Source of the DNA: Leptasterias polaris
Taxonomy: Eukaryota > Echinodermata > Asteroidea > Forcipulatida > Asteriidae
Assembly: GCA_037783415.1 (NCBI GenBank)
Contig: JAZGTN010000167.1
Coordinates: 62,001-126,000 of the forward strand
Reading direction: 5' to 3'
DNA length: 64,000 nt
Part shown: piece by piece, positions 45,850-55,801 of the stretch
How positions within the stretch are numbered: position 1 is the stretch's first letter
Layout of the letters: each line of letters starts with the position of its first letter
Position numbers and translations under genes: made by a program
The notes under the pieces: model-generated
Databases searched by the model: none
Told to the model about the DNA's origin: nothing
The model's input: the letters and a program-made list of their open reading frames with translations, nothing else

Positions 45850-46170
45850 CTTTAAGTAGGATTTGAAACTTTGCATGGTGGGAGTATAATCAGGTGAGGT
45901 TTGCAGTAGCACCATGTGTAAATCTTTTTTGAGTCTACCCCCCTCCCCCACCACTTTCATTGACAAATCATTATGTGCAGAACGTTGAAACTGATGCAAG
46001 CCACAGTTCACGCGCTGACTGTGCACTGTCGTCGTCTTCCGTTTGCTGGCATTTAACAGTGTTTGTTCTGAAAAGTGTTGAGTAGTGTTGGTTCAACCAC
46101 TGGTTCTTTTCAGAACCAACACTACTCAAAAGAGATTTACACATCATGGTGCTACCGCAAACCTCACTTG
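45850..46170. mobile_element. Hairpin MITE family A, diverged full copy
   Basis: The left arm has TTGCATGGTG, GTGAGGTTTGCAGTAGCACC and ATGTGTAAATCTTTTTTGAG. The right arm has ACCAACACTACTCAAAAGAG, ATTTACACATCATGGTGCTA and CCGCAAACCTCAC. The short inner hairpin GTGTTGGTTC...GAACCAACAC is at 46085-46125. Same architecture as 41242-41478 but a separate subfamily. Confidence 0.65.
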
Positions 46171-47041
46171 ATTTTATCTTTGAGAGGCCAGGAAATGTTT
46201 ACTTTGCAAAGGACACTTCCATTGGAAAGTTTTAAAGTCTATGGGAAACTTTTGAAGGAAGGGGCACCAAGGCCAAGACCAGGAAAACAGAGGCCATGGC
46301 CTACTGTATGTGGCCTTTGTGCAATTCCAGGCCAGCGAACATACTGTACATATGACCAATATGTACACTTGTAATTGTTCACCATACACACCTTCTTTAC
46401 ATTCTTTGGAATTAGTGTCGGACTCAAGGACACCTCTGCAGTCTGTATGGGGGGGGGGGGGGGGGAGAGGGCAAGACTTCACAAAACCTGCCACAACTTG
46501 AGACATTGAAGGCTGAAACAAAATTTGCAGCTTCCAGAATCCATCAATATTGTTTAATATTGAGGGGCTGTTCAGAATTTAATTAATGTTTAAAAACTTT
46601 TCGAAATTGTGTGGCAGGTAGGTCAAAAGAAACATCTGGAAATCGAAAATTCTGTTTTTAATTAAAATAATTTGTCAACGGTGGGGACAAAAAAATACCA
46701 GACAAATAGCGGATTCTACCAGATCGTCTGTCACATCTGTGCTGCTCCATTATTACTGGTCAACCTTGTTTCGAAAGCCGACTTCTGCGACAATTGAGGA
46801 GATGGCGTGAATTTTCTGGGGAGATGGCGTGAAATTAAAACAGTCTGGTTTGCCGACACCTGAAGTGGTTTTTGAGACTTCGGCACGTTGAGGTTGGCCA
46901 AATTGATGATGATCACAAATGTTTCAAAAATAGTGAGAGCAAAAATCATACAGATAGTTGACTTTCTGACTCATGTGGTCACGTGAGAAGTGGAATTGGC
47001 TGGTTATAATTTCAGGGTCCTCAGTCTCTCACTCAACTTAC
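46171..47041. other. Probable intron of the minus-strand gene; poly-G run
   Basis: It follows the donor of the exon at 47042-47371 in gene sense. It holds a 17-nt G run at 46449-46465. No further exon can be bounded. Confidence 0.4.
46449..46465 (+). repeat. Poly-G run of 17
   Basis: An uninterrupted G run. Confidence 0.9.
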
Positions 47042-47371
47042 CTTATAGAAAGCAAGAATACTGCTGCACTTCTCCCGCACATCGCTGAACGGACACTGAT
47101 GAGCCAAGCGCAAAATCATCGTTAACGGCTGCAACAGGCTCTCACTACTACCATCTCGGCAGTTGCCGGATAGGCATCCCTCGATGAACGCCTCGCTGTC
47201 TTCGAGGCTGTTTTGCTGAGATTCTGGGAGCTGCTCGAGGATGCTTTCATGGATGGACGCGAGGCAAGATGCGAGTTGTTCAAGGGTGTTGAGACGGGAG
47301 GTGCTTTCTCGGGTGGAGAGCCTCTGAAGCAGCCAGCGTGCCTGAGCTGCTGAGCCCTCCTGGACAGCCAT
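47042..47371 (-). CDS. First coding exon, 110 codons, unknown helical protein
   Basis: On the minus strand ATG at 47371 (context CCAAAATGG, A at -3 and G at +4) opens 110 codons ending SILAFYK, followed directly by the donor TATAAG|GTAAGTTGAG, phase 0. The peptide begins MAVQEGSAAQARWLLQRL and contains LNTLEQLASCLASIHESILE and LLQPLTMILRLAHQCPF. The leucine-rich heptad-like patterning suggests stacked helices of the HEAT/ARM type, but this is only a resemblance. GC content and codon use differ clearly from the surrounding A/T-rich DNA. An upstream overlapping ATG at 47433 lies in another frame. A probable acceptor (ACTATGCAG|GAACC) at 47428 makes this exon 2, with 56 nt of leader before the ATG. 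Confidence 0.75.
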
Positions 47372-47427
47372 TTTGGTTTCGAGTCTTTGATTTGTTTAAG
47401 TAGCGTTTCCTTCAAGGAGACTGGTTC
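47372..47427 (-). other. 5' leader part of exon 2
   Basis: The minus strand between the probable acceptor CTTGATACTATGCAG and the ATG at 47371. It would be spliced to the leader exon near 53334. If the acceptor is not used, the leader simply continues upstream. Confidence 0.4.
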
Positions 47428-48753
47428 CTGCATAGTATCAAGAAGAAGTATTTATAAGAGTTTAATCCGGAAGTCGCAGGTTCAAATCCTGCTCCAATAA
47501 ATACTTAAATTATAATTAATTACAATTTACCCAGTCAAACCTTTATGGTTTATTACTCAATATTCACAGTTGCATCAATGCATCCCCTTTAGGGTGATCC
47601 CTCTCCTGCAGTACTGCTGCTTCCCAAGTTGTATCATAAACTTGGGTGTGATCACTGGCTATACATGTATTGTACAAACAGGTTGAATGGCTTCTGACTG
47701 GCACCCCCGAACAAAAATATTGACAAAATAGGGAGACCGCCAACATTAGGGATAGGTACATGTGTACATGTACATGTAGCTCAGTTTGTAAAGAGCACTT
47801 GGCACATTAATCCCGAGGTCACAGACCGGTTGAAAATCCTGCTCTTGTACAGTATACATGTACAAAAAGTACAAGGAAAAGGTTTTTTGTTCAACCCCAA
47901 AATCATGAGAATTTAAACATGAACTACATGTACGGATGTTATCATAGGGGAAAAACTTAATTCGTTCAATATTAGAAGCTCAATGAATAATGTACTGTCA
48001 GAGTCATTGTCATACCAGTGCCAATATTCTGTAGAAATATTCACATTTGACATCCACAGTAAGTAAGTAGACCTTTAGTACATGTGGGCGTTTTTTAATT
48101 TGAGCATTTTTGTCAATGTCGAGAACATTATTATTTCAAGACCTCAATCCAAATAAGCCTTTGAATGTGCACAAAGAACAAGTCTCAATATGGAGCATGA
48201 TAGGCCCTATGTTTTTATTGTGATGATAATTTCTAAGTTTGGTGTGTTTATTGCAAACTGGGAATGGATCGACTCTTGCAAAAACAAACAATTTGTTTGT
48301 TTTATTGGCTTTGTTCTTTTGTTGTTTTATTTAATTTCTTTTTTTTTAAAGTTGTTCATACTTCCATGGTTTTTAGGTTGGACAAAGATCCCTGGTACAT
48401 AAATGTTGTATAATGGTGTGCTGCGGTTTAAACAATTCTCACAGACTTCCAGAGTTGACTACCACTCCAACACTGCTAATAACTTTGCAAAAACAAAACA
48501 TGCACATGTATGTGTACACAATTTATATAATTGCTTCTTTTTGCTGAAAGGTTTTTCTAAAATTATGAAGTTAGCAGTGTGCATTTCTATTAGGTACGTC
48601 AAATATTTTTCTGGGTACAGTTCCCAGAAGAAACAACACCTACGCAACTTCAATCAAAACACAAAACGAGGACACAATTACATTGAATTATTATGAAAAC
48701 AGGTCATGCTTGAATGCAATTGAATCAGATAATTTCCAAAGATGGGGAGGGAC
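47428..48753. other. Probable 5' intron; tRNA-like remnant inside
   Basis: If the exon at 53334 and the exon ending at 47427 are joined, this is intron. At 47785-47860 there is a tRNA-like string (TAGCTCAGTTTGTAAAGAGC, then CCGGTTGAAAATCCTGC), and at 47475-47500 a lone B-box-like GCAGGTTCAAATCCTGC. Both look like decayed SINE or tRNA copies. Confidence 0.4.
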
Positions 48754-48769
48754 GGGGGGGGGGGGGGGG
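48754..48769 (+). repeat. Poly-G run of 16
   Basis: An uninterrupted G run. Confidence 0.9.
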
Positions 48770-49129
48770 ATTGACGCAATACTTCTCCAATCGAGATCCT
48801 TGGTGAGAGAAACAAATAGGAAATCAATCGATTTTTCGAAAGCAGACTTGATACTACGAATGCAGCAGATACATTGCACATCAGGCCCCGAGGACAGTGA
48901 TCAGGCCAGTAAACTCATATAACTGGAACCAGTCTTGCAGTCTTGTGGTTTTTTTTATTAAATAATAATACCCGAAAAAATGAAGTGTTATTTCTTTACT
49001 TTATATAAATAAATTACATGTATGCTTGCAAATGATAACTTGGTTTATTTATGACAAACATCTTTCAAATGCGTTGAGCATCCAAATTAACCATTAAAAA
49101 AATTTAAACTAAAAAAAATCCTTAAAATA

Positions 49130-49605
49130 GGGAGGTTTCGCATACGAACGGATACGGTTAATGCGACGGATACGTCATCATTATGACGTCATACGCTACT
49201 CGCTATCCGCTATACGTGCAGACGACACTGATATCCCGCTTGCTACACGTAAGTAAAAAACACGTAGGAAAACTCGAACTTCTAGTTATTCTCCTGTATT
49301 TGTTTCCAAATATGTATGAATAGTATCAAAATAAATGAATCACTGAACATGTACGTGTCATTTTGTTGATTTCTAAAGACTTTGTAATACGAAAAAATGC
49401 ACTGTTTCTTCGTCATTTTCCTCTAAAGCTATGAACATAAGCTCGTCTATGGAAGATGCCATGTTGAACAGCGCCACCAAGTGCTGTGCTGGAACAGCGA
49501 ACAGTGCCACCAAAACGCTGGGATTGCAAAACAACAGAAAGGCTGCTAACGGTACGGATAGCTAAACGTATGCGTATGCGTATCCGTTCGCGTGCGAAAC
49601 CTCCC
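49130..49605. mobile_element. 476-bp MITE with TA target duplication
   Basis: The ends are GGGAGGTTTCGCATACGAAC and, read inwards from the right, GGGAGGTTTCGCACGCGAAC, both continuing GGATACG. TA flanks each end (49128-49129, 49606-49607). A TA duplication fits Tc1/mariner-type insertion. Repeated GCGTATCCG-like motifs near the ends and a TGACGTCA at about 49177 are visible. No transposase. Confidence 0.75.
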
Positions 49606-50469
49606 TAATGTCTTGCAGATCAGGGTTCTCGTCTCCCGTATTCTCGACCCAGAAATACAAAATTACAGGTTTGGACTCAGTGTGGCTAAGGCTTACAGTA
49701 TTTCTTTCACTGTTTTACATAATTTTTTCAAGAAAGTTAGAAGGCTCAATGAAATTCTGGGAAAATCCTACTGAAATCAGGAGAAATCCTGAGAAATGGC
49801 ATGCCTGTTCAAGGAGTGTGGATACTACATACATACAGGTGAATGGCACTCACTGTAGATGACCTGATCTAGTGATCTGTAGTTTTTGTAGGCCTATACA
49901 TGTACAATGTACTTTCCCTGGCACTTTACTTGTCATCACCTACAAAACTTCACAAGCTAACAAGTCAAATGTACTTGTGGAGGTTGGCTTGGGGCTGTTA
50001 ATTTATTTATAAACTATAGTACAGTTCATACACATTACAATTTCTATTCCATATTTCTCACCATGGATGATGGGAATGGGAGCGTGGATTGGATGGAGGG
50101 GGGACAGACCTCACAAAGGATGAGCTCACAAACAATGTACACCCTCAGTGTCAGACCATGTTACAGAGACAGTGAGTGTACTTTACACTTGCGGTCTTGT
50201 GTGGACACTGACGTACTGCTTAGTCTGCTCTAATCTGGGCTGCATACAGTACTCAAACAGGGAAAGGGGCTACATTGTGTAAATGCCATCAGGTGCACTA
50301 TGGGAATATTACCCTTTCCAAATTGTACCATTTAATCTCCTTTACATGTCACTTCGGTGTTTAATGTTGTGCGTTTTTATGTCAAAGGCCAAATAAATTT
50401 CCCAAGGAGGGACAATAACATTTGTTTTGAATTGTATTATATTGTTTTTATTGACATTCTCCCTTAAAA
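49606..50469. other. No gene recognised
   Basis: Short ORFs without domain features. Probably intronic to the minus-strand gene. Confidence 0.35.
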
Positions 50470-50650
50470 CAACAACAGTGGTTCGCTGGTTTAAACATCT
50501 GAGGACCAGTGAGTCAAAATTCAGTCCAAGTAGTCCTGCTGGATAGTTCAGTGTTGAAAAGAGTCCCTGTAAGTAATAGCCCTATTTATCATGAACCACG
50601 GACCAGAGAAAAAGCTGGTGGACGAGTGCAGTCCTGGATTTTCATCTTTG
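50470..50650 (-). repeat. Dispersed repeat family B, copy 5
   Basis: The minus strand shows blocks corresponding to GAACTATCCAGCAGGACTAC, TTGGACTGAATTTTGACTCA and CTGGTCCTCAGATGTTTAAA, in family order. It is diverged. Confidence 0.5.
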
Positions 50651-52494
50651 AGAGGGCAAGGCCATTTTCATTTTGCAAAGGGTCACTTTCATTGGAAAAT
50701 CTTTTAAAAATCTATAGAAAACTTCTGAAGAGGCACCAAGGCCAAGACATGGGGCAACAGCGGCTATGGCCTCCGTGGCCTCAGTTAAGATCAAGGCAAA
50801 CCCCGACACAATTTTGATTTGCCTTAAAAGCAAACAAAAAAACAAACAACCATCACTTTGCAAAACACCCTCCCCTCCCTCTCCTGCCAAGTAAGGGTTA
50901 TTCAGAGTTAATTTCCCCCAAAAACTTTTAAAACCACCTCAATTGATGACGTTTTCGTATAGTTGTAACATAGAGCATTAAAACCAGGGCACTGGAAACA
51001 ATTTGCTTTCGACCAGTAACCAATATTAATCCAGCAACTTATTTTTTCTTGTCTACAAACAGATGCCTACAGGTGATAACCTGTACCTGATGCATAAATA
51101 TATAAATCCTAGTTTGAAGTAATGCCAAGTAGGAACAATAATCCCCCGTTGTTTTGTCCACTGTAAAACATGGCAAAAAGCCAAGACGTGCATTCAAACA
51201 GAAGAAGGGAGAAGATTTATTGGCCAACTTCCCAAACAACGAGCAAGCAACGTGTCAACTATTAAAAAGACAAACATGGTTATTACATGTACAACTGTAT
51301 GTATCCTTTTTTAAATTTTTTATAAGTGGTTATTTACCAGTGTTTCATTCCTAAGTAAACAACATTGTAAGTGGATTTGTTGTTATTTCATCCAGGTGGA
51401 ATCCTAAAGTTACAGTTGTCCACCATTACAACTAACTTTTAAGAAAATAGTTGAAGTTCATCTTTGTTTTTATTTTTTTATGAGTTATATCAGTAAGTAA
51501 ATTGTTTGTTTGTTTTTAAGTTGATTGTTTCTGCCCTCATTATTTTTTCTCAAGCTCCACCCCCCCCAAAAAAGACAATTTTTCATGTATTTTCGCTTTT
51601 ATTTTGGCATGTTTTCTTTCACCGATTGATTTAATTTACCCATATTGCAGACTTCTACGTTTTTAATACAAAGCCAACAATTTTTAGTCTGACAGTTGTT
51701 TCCTCCTTGAAAAAATAATTATAAAAAAAAGAAAAAAAAAGGCCCTCATCTTCCTCTTTTTGAAAACCCCAGAATAATCAACTGGTGACTTGTATTATTT
51801 GTTTACATGGCCTTACAAACAATAACTGAAGTATGTAGGCCTTTACTCATTCACCCTGGTGGTACATGTAGGATGCCAGTTTTCGGTGGTCGCGTTGTAT
51901 GCAACGATGTAGTCCAAACCTGGGCTAGCCTATTCTCTATATGTACTCTAATATACTGACTGAGTGTTGTTGGTGTTAATGTTTATTTTTTAGGCCTGTG
52001 TTTAAAATTTTATTTAAGAATAAGAAATTACGACAAATTTACAGCAAAATATATTTTTGTAAACAATCCTGCAAAATTTATAATAATATTATCAACAACA
52101 ACTAGCACTAGCACTAACAGTAGCATATTATTCCAAAGGTTTTGCTTCACATACTTCACTAAGGGTCTAACTAAAACGGGACTAATTATTAATTAGGGCT
52201 AAAATTCCGCAGCACACCACCACTCTAGCTCCCTCAATATCTGGCCGATTACTCTAAATTTTAGTCTTACCTGTCAAGATGGGTTAACTGAATATATACA
52301 GCAAATAACAGGAAAATTGAACAATTCTAAAGGCCTTAAAAAGGCGTCAGAAAATCGCAAAAGCTTCGTCGAAAATAAACACCATTTTGTTTTCGTTTTC
52401 CTGCTGTGTGTGTGTCCGGGTAAATGTGCAATGTGTAAATAGGAGAAATTTGTAGAACTATCAAACCAATTTTGGTATCAATCCCTCATAGCCT
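50651..52494. other. No gene; Harbinger-like end fragment
   Basis: 51738-51812 matches the right end of the element at 21833-23330 (GGCCCTCATCTTCCTCTTTT, ATCAACTGGTGAC, then ATGGCC). The matching left end is not found nearby, so it is a remnant. The rest is A/T-rich and non-coding. Confidence 0.45.
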
Positions 52495-52568
52495 AGCGGT
52501 AAATAGGCTATGCTCTTGTGCATATAATTTGTTCTCTCTTGATACAGGTTCAATTCCCGGTAAGTACA
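52495..52568 (+). mobile_element. tRNA-like sequence with long variable arm, probably a pseudogene
   Basis: TAGCCTAGCGGTAAATAGGC resembles an A-box region and CAGGTTCAATTCCCGG a B box, spaced as in class II tRNAs. No convincing acceptor stem or anticodon stem can be drawn, so it is more likely a SINE head or tRNA relic than a working tRNA. Confidence 0.4.
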
Positions 52569-53089
52569 TTGCAATTGCTTGCAAATGTTCAATTCCTTCC
52601 ACAGAGAGTGAGTGAATGATGGGGAGAGGTAGTGGGGTAGGAGGAAAGAAGACTGGGGAGAGGGGGAAAGAAGTGGGTTTTTTTATTTTTCAAATTTTAG
52701 GATTTTACAAAAAATAATTTTTTTTTTAAATCGGTCCCCTATGAAAACTGTTTATTTTACATTTTGGGGGTACTAACCCTATCGATAGAATACATCCTCA
52801 GGTGTATATTGGTAAAAATAAAAAAATAAAAAAACGTCCAGAAGGTGGTGGCGTGCTCCGGAAACTGTTCCTTAATTAGTAATTGTAATACCGAATTCCA
52901 ATAACACAATAGGTAAAGGGTTTTTTGCATACACTTTGCCAATTGATTTTGAGGGTTCGGTATGCATGCAACGCTCGTTAAAAGGTACTGCATTCCGTCA
53001 ATATTAAATCAATTATGAGGAACATACTATCTTACTCTTAGTCCAAGGATGAATTAAATAAATGGCATGTAAAGTAATGTATGTGTTAT

Positions 53090-53480
53090 TTAAGTGACTG
53101 AAATATTACCGGGAAACTGTCGTGAGTCGACCGGTCGCCCCCGCCGTCCTCCGGCAAGCAGGCGAGCCCGACAACGCGCACGACGGCCGGCCGTGACATC
53201 AAAGAGTAGCGCGCCGGTTTAAATTTAGCGGTAACACAGAGCACTGGAGTTTTGCACAATTTATCACCCCAAAATCGTGGTAGAAGTACCCGCACTGGCA
53301 AGGTTTCAATAGCAGACAATCATCTCAACTTACCTTGAATGTCCTTAACTGAAGAAGTGTCGGGGAAATCCGGTTTTATTGTTCAAAAACACATTGAAAT
53401 TGTGCCGGTAAGACGTCGATTTTTGAGCTCAGGTAGATGACAACGGAAAATTCCATTCGCTCTCGCCACTGATTTTTTTC
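53090..53480 (-). promoter_or_regulatory. CpG-rich segment, probable promoter or first-exon region
   Basis: CpG dinucleotides are frequent (GTCGACCGGTCGCCCCCGCC, ACGCGCACGACGGCCGGCCG), in sharp contrast to the surrounding A/T-rich DNA. It overlaps a strong minus-strand splice donor at 53334. No TATA box is evident. It is likely the start region of the gene whose coding exon lies at 47042-47371. Confidence 0.45.
53334..53450 (-). other. Probable untranslated first exon (5' end not fixed)
   Basis: On the minus strand a near-consensus donor (ATTCAAG|GTAAGTTGAG) ends a segment with stops in the readable frames and only a four-codon uORF (ATGTGTTTTTGA). It fits a noncoding leader exon for the gene continuing at 47427. 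The transcription start cannot be placed; the right boundary given is nominal. Confidence 0.45.
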
Positions 53481-53726
53481 GTCGTGCAGTTCACGTTGCG
53501 CGCATCAACCAGTAAATTTGACATGCAAGGTATTAGCATAATTATGCAACCTTTCGATAACACACCTCCAAAATTGACCAATCGACGTGTAGTATTGAAT
53601 TGACCTCACCACCTCTGAACCCACACACTAGCTGAGCGTGTCAGAGTGTCATCGTGTGATTTCATCATAGCTAGCTGTTCGAACAACGTTCATTCATGAA
53701 AGTATGACGCAACATTCACGGGGGGT

Positions 53727-53746
53727 GGGGGGGGGGGGGGGGGGGG
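53727..53746 (+). repeat. Poly-G run of 20
   Basis: Preceded by six G and a T. A further G-rich tract lies at 53843-53858. Confidence 0.9.
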
Positions 53747-53939
53747 CGGACAGACGCGTATAATATTGATGTAATTTAGATCAATAAATCTTACTGTTGA
53801 ATTGTTTACAAGCAAGACACAACATGGGATAAACATTCAGCGTGGGGGGGTGGGGTGGATCGGTGATAAAACACCTGTGAAGTTTTTTGCGCCCTCTAGT
53901 TTGTTTATGATCACGTGATTTGGAGAAACAATGAGACTT

Positions 53940-54900
53940 ATGAAAATTGTTTATTTATTTATTTGTTTGTTTATTTAGACATTAAATTATTTATTTGTTT
54001 ATTCAATTATTAAGTTAGTCTTATTTTATTCGTTCATACTTTATGTATTTCTGTTATGTTTGTTATTTACTTATTTATTTGTTTGTTGATTGCTTTATTT
54101 ATTCAATTTTTTCTGTATACTAAGCATGATTTCAAGCTTTAAAAGAGAAAATCGGCCCATTTGAAGTTAAACAAACAAACAAATCTAGAAAGAGCACTTA
54201 TTTCAATCATGCCGTTTTCCAAGAATCGTTTATAACCTTATTTAGTTTTCAGTTCTATTAATTTATCTATAATTTCATTAGTATTATATCAATCATTTAT
54301 TGAAGTTTTTGATACATATTAAATAATTATTTAATTTATTATTTATTCATTAGGCCCCCTAATTATTATTTATTTGTTCATTCATTCATTCATTCGCTTA
54401 TTCATTTATTCATTTATATATAATAGCTACTTATCTAAGTTACTCGATGATTTAGTTAGTCGATGGTTTAGTTACTTAATTAGTGTTTAGTTAGCCAGAC
54501 ATATTTTCAGCATGATTAGGCCTATCAAAATCTCGATCGGCACATTTTTACATACTCTATACGGCGCGATAATTTGTTTTTGATAGAACGAAGATCCGTT
54601 TCAATAATAATACATTTAGTGGATTATAGTTTCACGAGGCTAGTTTTTCTCATTTTAGTTCCGAATATCAAAATGGCTCCTTGTTCAACCCAAAATGGAG
54701 CGGTGGGGGTGGGCTTCATCGGGTCTGCATGAATGGCATTCAGTTTTATACGCCTATTTATTTGATGGTTATTTTATTCGTTCGTTAATTCATTTAATAT
54801 TTATTTATTTATTTATTTATCTATTGAATTATTAATTTATATAGTTAATTGATTAGCAATTTGGTTATTTGGCTAGTTTAAGTTTTAGTTAGTTAGTAAT
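53940..54900 (+). repeat. Degenerate TTTATT/TTTG tract
   Basis: Long stretches of TTTATTTATTTATTTGTTTG type, with ATTCATTC and TTAGTTAG variants, are interrupted by a unique segment at about 54540-54740. That segment resembles 54955-55160 (shared TTTGTTTTTGAT, CGAAGATCC and CAAAATGG...GGAG strings). Confidence 0.75.
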
Positions 54901-55160
54901 TAGCAATTTCTATTTCTAAAGCATTATTCAAACATCTCAATCGCCCCATACACATTCAATTCAGCCGCGATTTTGTTTTTGATCGACCGAAGATCCATAC
55001 TTTGGGATCATAGCAAGTTTTACAGGCAGCTTATTTTTTGTCCTATTATGCCACTGTCGATGTTAGAAAATATTTCGAGTATCAAAAGGTCTTTGTTCAA
55101 AACCGAAAATGGAGGGGAGGGGGCAGCTAGAATCCCTTCATCGGTTCTGAATGGCCAGAA

Positions 55161-55464
55161 CAACGCATGCTCCGAACAGTGGCTCCCTGGCGGTCATCAT
55201 CTCATCCCCCTGTGCGTTTGAACGCTCTTTCGGCCTTTACTTGATGAGAAACTGACGAGTAATAAACACCGAGGATGTTGCGTAGGAGTAGGCCTATAGG
55301 GAGGGAAGGAATCTTTCTTGTTTTCCCGGCTGAATTAAGAACCAATTGACAATCGAGCGGAAGCCGGGGTATGTCGCTTCATTATGACTAATTGAAGATT
55401 GTTTTGTTTCCCTATATAGGAATATCCTGAAGCGGGAAAGGATACATTATAAAGGCATACAATT
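55161..55464. other. No gene recognised
   Basis: Unique sequence, moderately GC-rich at the left. No feature can be supported. Confidence 0.35.
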
Positions 55465-55801
55465 TTTAAAGGTGTACAACATTGGTAAGATTGAAATATA
55501 AATGTTCACAGATTTACACATAACTTACATGGTATAAAGATGGTTATGGTGGAAAACTTCCCTTGAAATAGTTTTGCTTGCAATGCCATAGTATTTTGGA
55601 AATGAGTAAAACAATAGTCTTTATCCGGCAGGATACAATCCGATGTTTGAAAACTAAAAAGTTAAAACATATCATGGGTTTTTCCCACTGTTTTCTCATG
55701 ACTCCGACCGATTGAGGTTTGTAATTACACGTATATGTTGGGTCACATCAAGTGTGGATACTGGTCTTTGGCAATTACAAATGTTGTACACACCCTTTAA
55801 A
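55465..55801. mobile_element. MITE family C, copy 3
   Basis: The left end is TTTAAAGGTGTACAACATTG and the right end, read inwards, is TTTAAAGGGTGTGTACAACA. The interior TTGGGTCACATCAAGTGTGG and CTGGTCTTTGGCAATTAC match the reverse complement of 16012-16334, so it lies in the opposite orientation. Confidence 0.75.

Noticed and set aside
53086..53319. 77-codon minus-strand ORF in the CpG-rich segment
   Set aside because: It lies downstream of the strong donor at 53334, so probably in the intron, and shows no domain. An alternative unspliced first exon cannot be fully excluded.
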